Source of the DNA: Silene conica
Taxonomy: Eukaryota; Streptophyta; Magnoliopsida; Caryophyllales; Caryophyllaceae
Length of the DNA stretch: 64,000 nt
Assembly: GCA_029255685.2 (NCBI GenBank)
Contig: CM055312.2
Span: 81,474,369 to 81,538,368 of the forward strand
Direction: 5' to 3'
Part shown: positions 58,136-64,000 of the stretch, piece by piece
How positions within the stretch are numbered: the first letter of the stretch is position 1
Layout: each line of letters starts with the position of its first letter
Notes under the pieces: generated by a model
Databases searched by the model: none
What the model saw: only the letters and a program-made list of their open reading frames with translations
What the model was told of the DNA's origin: nothing
Made by a program: the position numbers and the translations under genes

Positions 58136-58911
58136 ACGATTTTGGAACCTCGACCAATTAACGACTCAAACAAACTTAGGGTTTAGGGTTTGAGAGAAAA
58201 TTGTTTATTAAAAGAATTAGGCATAATGAATTATAATTTGCTCGTAAATTCCGTTTCCTCTAATTAACGTATCGCGGACCGACTCTGGATCGGTGTACTC
58301 GACCGAGTACAATTGAACAAACCAAACTTACAAATCCACTAAAGTGTACTTGACCGAGTATGACTTACTAAGGGAGGAGTATTGCAATAGTCGTCTTTCC
58401 CTTAAGAAAAATTTATCTATTTAAATAGGATATTGTATGTTATTCTTATTGATTGAAAGATTAAAATAGAACTCAAATTAGAAATTTCATATTTGAGACG
58501 GTACTCCAAATATTTGTTTTATGAGTTTGAGTTAATGAAATATTTGCTCGAAATGGACCTATATCTCGAACGATGGGTTATTAAGTTAAGGTAACGTTTG
58601 GTTAAAGAGAGGGAAACAAAATCAGAAAGAGTAAGAGGGGAAATGTAAGAGATTACCTAAAACATAATATGTTGTTTGGTTACACCAATAAAGGAAAGTA
58701 ATGGTCCACTTACACACACGCGTCCACTAACACACACCACCACAAACATTGAAGTGTCGTCTCAAATATGGAATTTCTCATCAACCTTTATCATTTTTCC
58801 GTGTTCTTTGTTATCTTTCAATCAATAAGAATAGGAATAACATACAATATCCTACATATATAAATAAATACAATTTTCTTAACGGACATGAAACTAACCT
58901 AATTAAAAATA
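58136..58911. other. Repeat-derived spacer with an inverted-repeat element
   Basis: Contains the palindromic words GTACTCGACCGAGTAC (58295-58310) and GTACTTGACCGAGTAT (58346-58361). Also a fold-back structure: about 58399-58500 (GATATTGTATGTTATTCTTA...) is the inverted relative of about 58755-58885, enclosing a GGTAACGTTTGGTTAAAG end near 58590. No gene. Confidence 0.45.
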
Positions 58912-60087
58912 GTGTTTTTTGTATATAACCCCCTTTTATGTACGGTTTTTTACAAATAACCCCCTTATATGTTTGTTTTTACAAATTACCGCCTTAAATA
59001 TCACGTAAACCTAAAAATCAACCCCAAATGTTAATTACGCTATCGATTTTTTTTGAAATACGAACTACGTACGATATTATGACTTAAACTTATCTAATAT
59101 ATCTAAACTACTCTTACTACCCACTCACAACACTCTCCAGCAAAAACAAACCCAATTACTCATGAATATTGTGAAACTACCAAAATCAAAAAGTTATGAA
59201 CCCTAATTTCAAAATCCCCAAATCAATTAATAAACTACATAAAACAATACAGATTCTCCAAACCAGTTTATAATCGTGAATTGCTATTTTTTCACCTTAC
59301 ATTATTATAAAAGTTTAAATTTTTAAGGTGTTTTTTTATAGTTTACGCATGATTGGTAACATCTGGAAATTTAATATGAGTTTTAATAAGATAAGTGTTG
59401 GAAATTAGCTTTTGGGTAGTTGTTAAATATTCCCTTTTTATGGGATTATTTTGTAGCAACAACAATGAAAAAGACATAAAATTGATGAATACAGTGTCTG
59501 TGAATACCCTCTGTTTGGTCCTGCATTACGAGATTGAAGCTTGAGTCGAGTTGGTAAGGAGGGAACTATAGAAATTGAAGCCCATAAAACTGGAATGTTA
59601 CAATAGATATGGAGCAATAATAAAACTTGATTTGGGGATTTTGAATTAAGTGTTCATAATGATTTTGGCGACCTGAATGTTTCAATAGATATAGAGCAAT
59701 AACAAAACTTGATTGAGAGTTTTGAATTTAGGGTTCATAATGATTTTGGGGGATTGAATATAACAATAGATATTGAGCAATAATAAAACTTGATTTGGGG
59801 GTTTTGAATTTAGGGTTCATAATGATTTTGGGAGGTTTGATAGTGAACGAGTTTGTTTTGGTTGGGTAGTGTTATGATTAGATAAGGGTAATTTAGGTAT
59901 ATTAGATAAGTTTAGGTCGTAATATCGTAGGTAGTTCGTGTTTTATAAAAAACGCTAGCGTAATTAATATTTGGGGTTGATTTTTAGGTTTACGTGATAT
60001 TCAAGGCGGTTATTTGTAAAAACAAACATATAAGGGGGTTATTTGTAAAAAAACGGTACCTAAAAAAGGGTTACATACAAAAAACAC
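58912..60087. mobile_element. Mutator-like element with long TIRs (1176 bp)
   Basis: Begins GTGTTTTTTGTATATAACCC and ends in its complement, with inverted arms of over 200 bp and a perfect 9-bp duplication TTAAAAATA (58903-58911, 60088-60096). The interior has about three tandem units of ~90 bp (GATTTTGGG...TTTAGGGTTCATAATG, 59630-59840). No transposase. Confidence 0.85.
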
Positions 60088-60096
60088 TTAAAAATA

Positions 60097-61137
60097 ATAA
60101 AATAATTCTAAACTTAATCTAACAACTAATAAAATAAGTAATTCTAAATACAATAATAAGTTGAGATATTCGAACTCAGCTCACTCGTGTTCTATCCTTA
60201 TGTACCGAATTATTTAATCCTTATAATTCATATCAAATAGTTACACTACCTCGAATAAACACGTATAAAAAAATTAGTCAGGCCGTGGTTTTTCTGGGTA
60301 ACATTAGCTCGTTGCAATTCAACCGACTTTATTTAATTCAGCTCAGTTTAGGTTCAGTTAGTTTTTTCAGTTCATATCTTCTCAAAATTAACTCTTATTT
60401 TAGATCTACTCACTTCCGCTCAACTCCGTTCAATTTAGTTCAATTAAATTCAACTTCATTTAATTTAATTCAACTCATTTCAGGCAAAAAGAACAGTGCC
60501 TTAAATACTTCTCTCTCATATTCCATATATTGTTCCTCTTTGAGTTGACACACAAAATTAAGGTAAAGAATAAAACAAGTTTAAAAACTTGGGTGGGGGT
60601 TTGTTATAGGAGGGATGGATGAATAATTTGGAATTAAATAAAAACTTGTGTCAGAAACATTAAAAAGGGAATAAAATAAGAGTAAAAGAGTTTGGTAGAG
60701 TTTGATAATATGAGAGATAAATAAATAAAATAAGAATAAAAGTTTTTCCAAAATTGGAGAAGGAAAGAAAACATGAATAATCCGTTTTAGGAAAAACGGA
60801 AAAAAATATGGAATATGAAGGAGTACGTAGAAACCTAATAAGCCTTGTTCTTTTGGACTTCAAGTCACCCCTTTAAGTTCAATTCAATTCGGCTCTTATA
60901 AATTCAGTCCAACTCCTATAGGTTCAATTCAGTCCAGCTTTTATAAGCTTAGTTCATCGAAAAGTTCATACAACTCATGTTAATTATAAATTCATATCCG
61001 TTTTATAATATTTATGAATTGAAAAAAATAGTACGATGTTCATTTAAACCGATGCAAAAGAAAAAAAAAAAGCCAACATTAAAATTATCCTTGTTTTTGC
61101 CAGCTGTAAAGAAAGTGATTACAAAGTAGCTTACACA
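60097..61137. other. AT-rich spacer
   Basis: Short TTCAATTCA-type words repeat around 60310-60480 and again 60860-60960 in opposite sense, a possible decayed fold-back. No gene recognised. Confidence 0.35.
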
Positions 61138-62273
61138 CTAGTAACCCGACTCTCTGTCGGATTTTATTATTACATTATTTGAATAAGAAGCTGAACTAAA
61201 AATGAGGCTGACAAACGAAGTAGGCTTTTTGATGGGACGATCGGAGTTGACCAATTGTACAGACATTTCTTTTCTCTTTTTAATCAACTGAGCTTCAGAG
61301 AAATACCTGCAACAAGACACACTTACGTCACGAGGACGTAGAAATTTATGGGGAATGATCTACTTGTAGAGAAAGTAGATACATTGTGTCTTGGAGATTC
61401 ATCCCTTTGGCTATGATTCTTCTTCGGAATAGTAATTCTCCTTCTATCGTTCACACGATGATTAAAGGGGTACCTGCAAAGCATAGATAGACGTAGCTGG
61501 GGCACACAATAGATTAACGGATGAAGAGATCTTACATATGTCTTAGGACAAGCTGAAAAAAATAAAAGGTCGAAGATCATTAGGATCGGAGGTGACATTG
61601 TTGGTCACCAAAGGATCGGCCAAGCTTGGGTCATGCACCATAATCTTCATATTTTCGTGGCAGTTTTGGGTAGCGGGGGCAGAAAGGTTGTCACCAACAG
61701 AGGCTACACTCGAACTTATGGAACAACCAGAGGATACACTTGAACTAATACCATGAGTACTATGGTTAACCTCGACAGTATCCAAAGGACTTATATTTTC
61801 GACCATGTTAACCGTTTTAGATTTCCGCTTTTTAGAGCACCTTCTCCTCCTCTTTTTCTTAGAGCATTCTCTTGTAGCGTTTATCTCCTTAGTTGCCTCA
61901 ACATTAAGGATCCGAATTGTCATGATGGACAAATCCCTTTTATGGTAAAAGCTCACCTTTTTACCTTCTAGGAGCTTTTGATAAGATTGTCCAGGGATCC
62001 TTAGTCGGGAATTTCCTCCACCCTTTTTGATAAACTCAAGAACTGATTTATTAGAAATATGCTCATTCTCCTCTAGGTTAGGGTGCAAATCTAAACCACT
62101 TCCACAAGTGCTTTGAACATCCCCCACCTCCGTATCCACGTACTCAATATCCTTCATACTCATATCACTTTGATCTTCCATCACCTCCATTGCCACACTT
62201 TCACTAAATTTTTTTACTATAGACATTATTCTTTGAAGAAAAAATCGACTCTCATAGTTTGATTCAGACATGC
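61138..62273 (-). CDS. Unrecognised plant gene, 3-4 exons
   Basis: A minus-strand open frame starts after a TTTCAG acceptor (62273; MSESNYESRFFLQRIMSIVKKF at 62271) and runs to a likely donor at 61609. It continues with a possible 17-base exon (61552-61536), an exon starting at 61473 (YPFNHRVNDRRRITIPKKNHSQRDE) and a last exon 61308-61138 (YFSEAQLIKKRKEMSVQLVNSDRPIKK...RESGY). The first exon has a basic cluster KKKRRRRCSKKRKSK, typical of a nuclear localisation signal, and serine-rich stretches. The junction into the last exon is not phase-clean in my reading, so it may be decayed. I do not recognise the family. Confidence 0.4.
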
Positions 62274-62615
62274 CTGAAACGAAGTGTATACTAAATAACA
62301 TAGTAAAAGATCTTTGGCGAAGCAATAGATTCAATGTTGTCAATAAAAAGAAAGATGAAGATGAAAGTGACGGGGATGATAATACGAAAATAAATGGTTA
62401 ATTTTTTTTATTGTAATGTATAGTAGTACTTGTAAGAAAAATTAATTTATATAAAACACAATTTTTTTAGAACGATTTTTTGAAATGACGCTAAAAAACA
62501 AAGTAATTGTCGTTTTGGGTTGGATTTGAAACTAATTGTCAAAATGGTGTCCACGTAGGATCGTTTTTTCCGAGCCTTAAACACGCCATTACATATGGTG
62601 TGTCTATCAGCTAAA
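62274..62615. other. Spacer or upstream intron of the unknown gene
   Basis: AT-rich. Near 62579-62603 lies a near-palindrome AACACGCCATTACATATGGTGTGT related to those in the neighbouring inverted repeat. Confidence 0.3.
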
Positions 62616-64000
62616 TCTGAACCAAAGGAAGGGAAATTGGTGAATTTGGAAATGCTAAACCCGCCAACACGAACGACGTGTCTTCAGGCCCAAACACGCC
62701 ACTACATATAGTGTGTTTCATCAGTTTTTTTTTAATTCCTTCAGGATAACCTTATGTGAAACAACTTTCACCACATACTCTGAAGACTGCTGCTTAACAG
62801 AACAAACCTTCAAAGAAGATTTACCCAGAATAGCACCGACTTCAAGTAGCCGATTTGGAGACGCTGCAAGGAGTTTTTGCACCTACAAATATGGCCCAAA
62901 GTTTAAGCTTCTTTTTGCTATAGAGACCTGAATTGTATGTCTATACCACAGTAAAATTAGTTTTATGTACCTTAAGCAATTTGTGCAACTCGAATACTTG
63001 GACATCGAACAATCTTTGTTGGCTGAAAATAGAGAGATGAGTTTGGATCAAAATTCAAATATAGAATCACTTCAAAATCCCATTTTCAAACGTCTATCAC
63101 CATTTCTCATATGACACGGAAATCCAAAACATAAAATGGCAGGATAACCTCCTCCGATCCAATCTTCAATCGTCGAATACTACAGGAACCACAAAACCTT
63201 CATACAAAATATTTGGGCTTGGCTGATATGAGTCATAAACTACATTATCTAGTGCCTCGGGATTTCTGCCTACGACCGGCAAAGAAGTCCAATGTACGGA
63301 GCCTCGCTGCGTTGATTAACGACTATTTCTGAATGATCCATACAGCAACAACATCTCGTTTTATTATGACGGGCAGTCATGCAGAGCAATTTTCGACGCA
63401 ATTTTATAACGGGTCATTCAAAAGCCTCTCTTGTGACGTTCAGTGGTAAGTTTGCCTGCATATGATCTTGCTACCTCGCCATATTGTTAGTATGCGATCG
63501 ATTACAATATAAATTCTTGCGGACACGAATCGTCACCTGATGATGATACAGAAAAAAATTCAACCATGTGTGAAAAGAGTGGTTACAGGGGCACAAAAAA
63601 GTCCGTTTCTCAAGCAATTAAACATACGTTACTTTGACACTTTAGTTAGCAATTGTGTCGCGTGTCCAACATAAATACGGAGGCCGACACGACACATTTC
63701 AGACACGCCGCTACAATCAAACATGACACCGTTGCTTGATTGATTGAATATCAGTGGGCTCAAATAGGAGTAAGAGGAGAAAGAAAAAAGACAGCAGAGT
63801 GTACTACAAACACTTTTAAGAAGAATATAGACGAGGGAGGCACTGAGGAGTCAGAGATAAAGTTTCAACAAAGAGCAGGAATTGAAAAGAAAACTGATGA
63901 AACACGCTATATGTAGTGGCGTGTTTGAGCCTGAAGACACGCCGTTCGTGTTGGCGTGTTTAGCATTTCCAAAGTCACCAATTTCCCTTCCTTTGGTTCA
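62616..64000. mobile_element. Inverted-repeat element carrying an ELF3-like fragment (runs off the window)
   Basis: The left arm 62616-62733 (TGAACCAAAGGAAGGGAAAT...) reappears inverted at about 63890-64000, nearly identical over about 110 bp. The arms contain near-palindromes such as ACACGCCACTACATATAGTGTGT. Between them lies ELF3-like coding sequence (62734-63022). No transposase seen. The right arm may continue past 64000, so the target duplication cannot be read. Confidence 0.6.
62734..63022 (-). pseudogene. ELF3: Captured ELF3-like gene fragment
   Basis: Two minus-strand exons, 63022-62971 (QQRLFDVQVFELHKLLK) and 62882 to about 62734 (VQKLLAASPNRLLEVGAILGKSSLKV...SEYVVKVV), joined by an intron with normal sites. 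This is the conserved VFELHRLIKVQKLIAGSP block of plant ELF3 (EARLY FLOWERING 3), a circadian evening-complex scaffold. The long N-terminal and C-terminal parts of ELF3 are absent and the fragment abuts the inverted arm, so it looks like a captured piece rather than a gene. Confidence 0.7.

Overview
This is AT-rich plant nuclear DNA. Split genes with GT/AG introns, FAR1-related transcription factors, a plant PX-domain Rab effector, a plant CUE protein and dense LTR, Helitron, MULE, Tourist and Stowaway elements all point to a flowering plant, most likely a eudicot. A Caryophyllales-type genome is my guess from the repeat style, but nothing in the window proves it.

Layout. 1-1312: 5' end of a Gypsy-type LTR retroelement read leftward. 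1637-6628: a 5.0 kb non-autonomous Mutator-like element (MULE) with a perfect 9-bp target-site duplication (TSD). 8281-10515 and 17148-19124: two intact FRS6/FRS8-clade FAR1-related genes, i.e. domesticated MULE transposases in tandem. Between them lie remnants of an RNase H-like ORF, a 185-bp TRIM-type solo LTR, a Harbinger ORF1-like piece, a MULE transposase piece, a 766-bp Helitron and a SINE. 19282-21289: a decayed FPG1 DNA glycosylase. 22563-23790: an RPA1-like OB-fold gene (minus) carrying MITEs. 25018-35908: a 2.8 kb solo LTR split by a young 8.1 kb gag-protease-only LTR element with equal-length, visually identical LTRs. 36521-43480: a ten-exon EREX/EREL PX-domain gene. 44808-46073: a Copia fragment arranged as a near-perfect inverted repeat. 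48251-50044: a four-exon CUE-domain gene (minus). 50341-55370: a MITE and Helitron graveyard. 56080-58135: a chromovirus-like LTR fragment hosting an Athila-like solo LTR. 58912-60087: a 1.2 kb MULE with long terminal inverted repeats (TIRs). 61138-62273: an unrecognised minus-strand gene. 62616-64000: an inverted-repeat element that has captured an ELF3-like fragment.

The host genes do not form a pathway. FRS proteins act in the nucleus, the EREL-type protein on endosomes and the CUE protein in ubiquitin binding. The strongest unexplained pattern is a set of paired short palindromic words. They recur in four unrelated LTR families here, each family with its own word, at fixed within-pair spacings that are all multiples of three. 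In the gag-only element the spacing is exactly 21 bp in all nine pairs checked, whether in LTR, non-coding or coding sequence.
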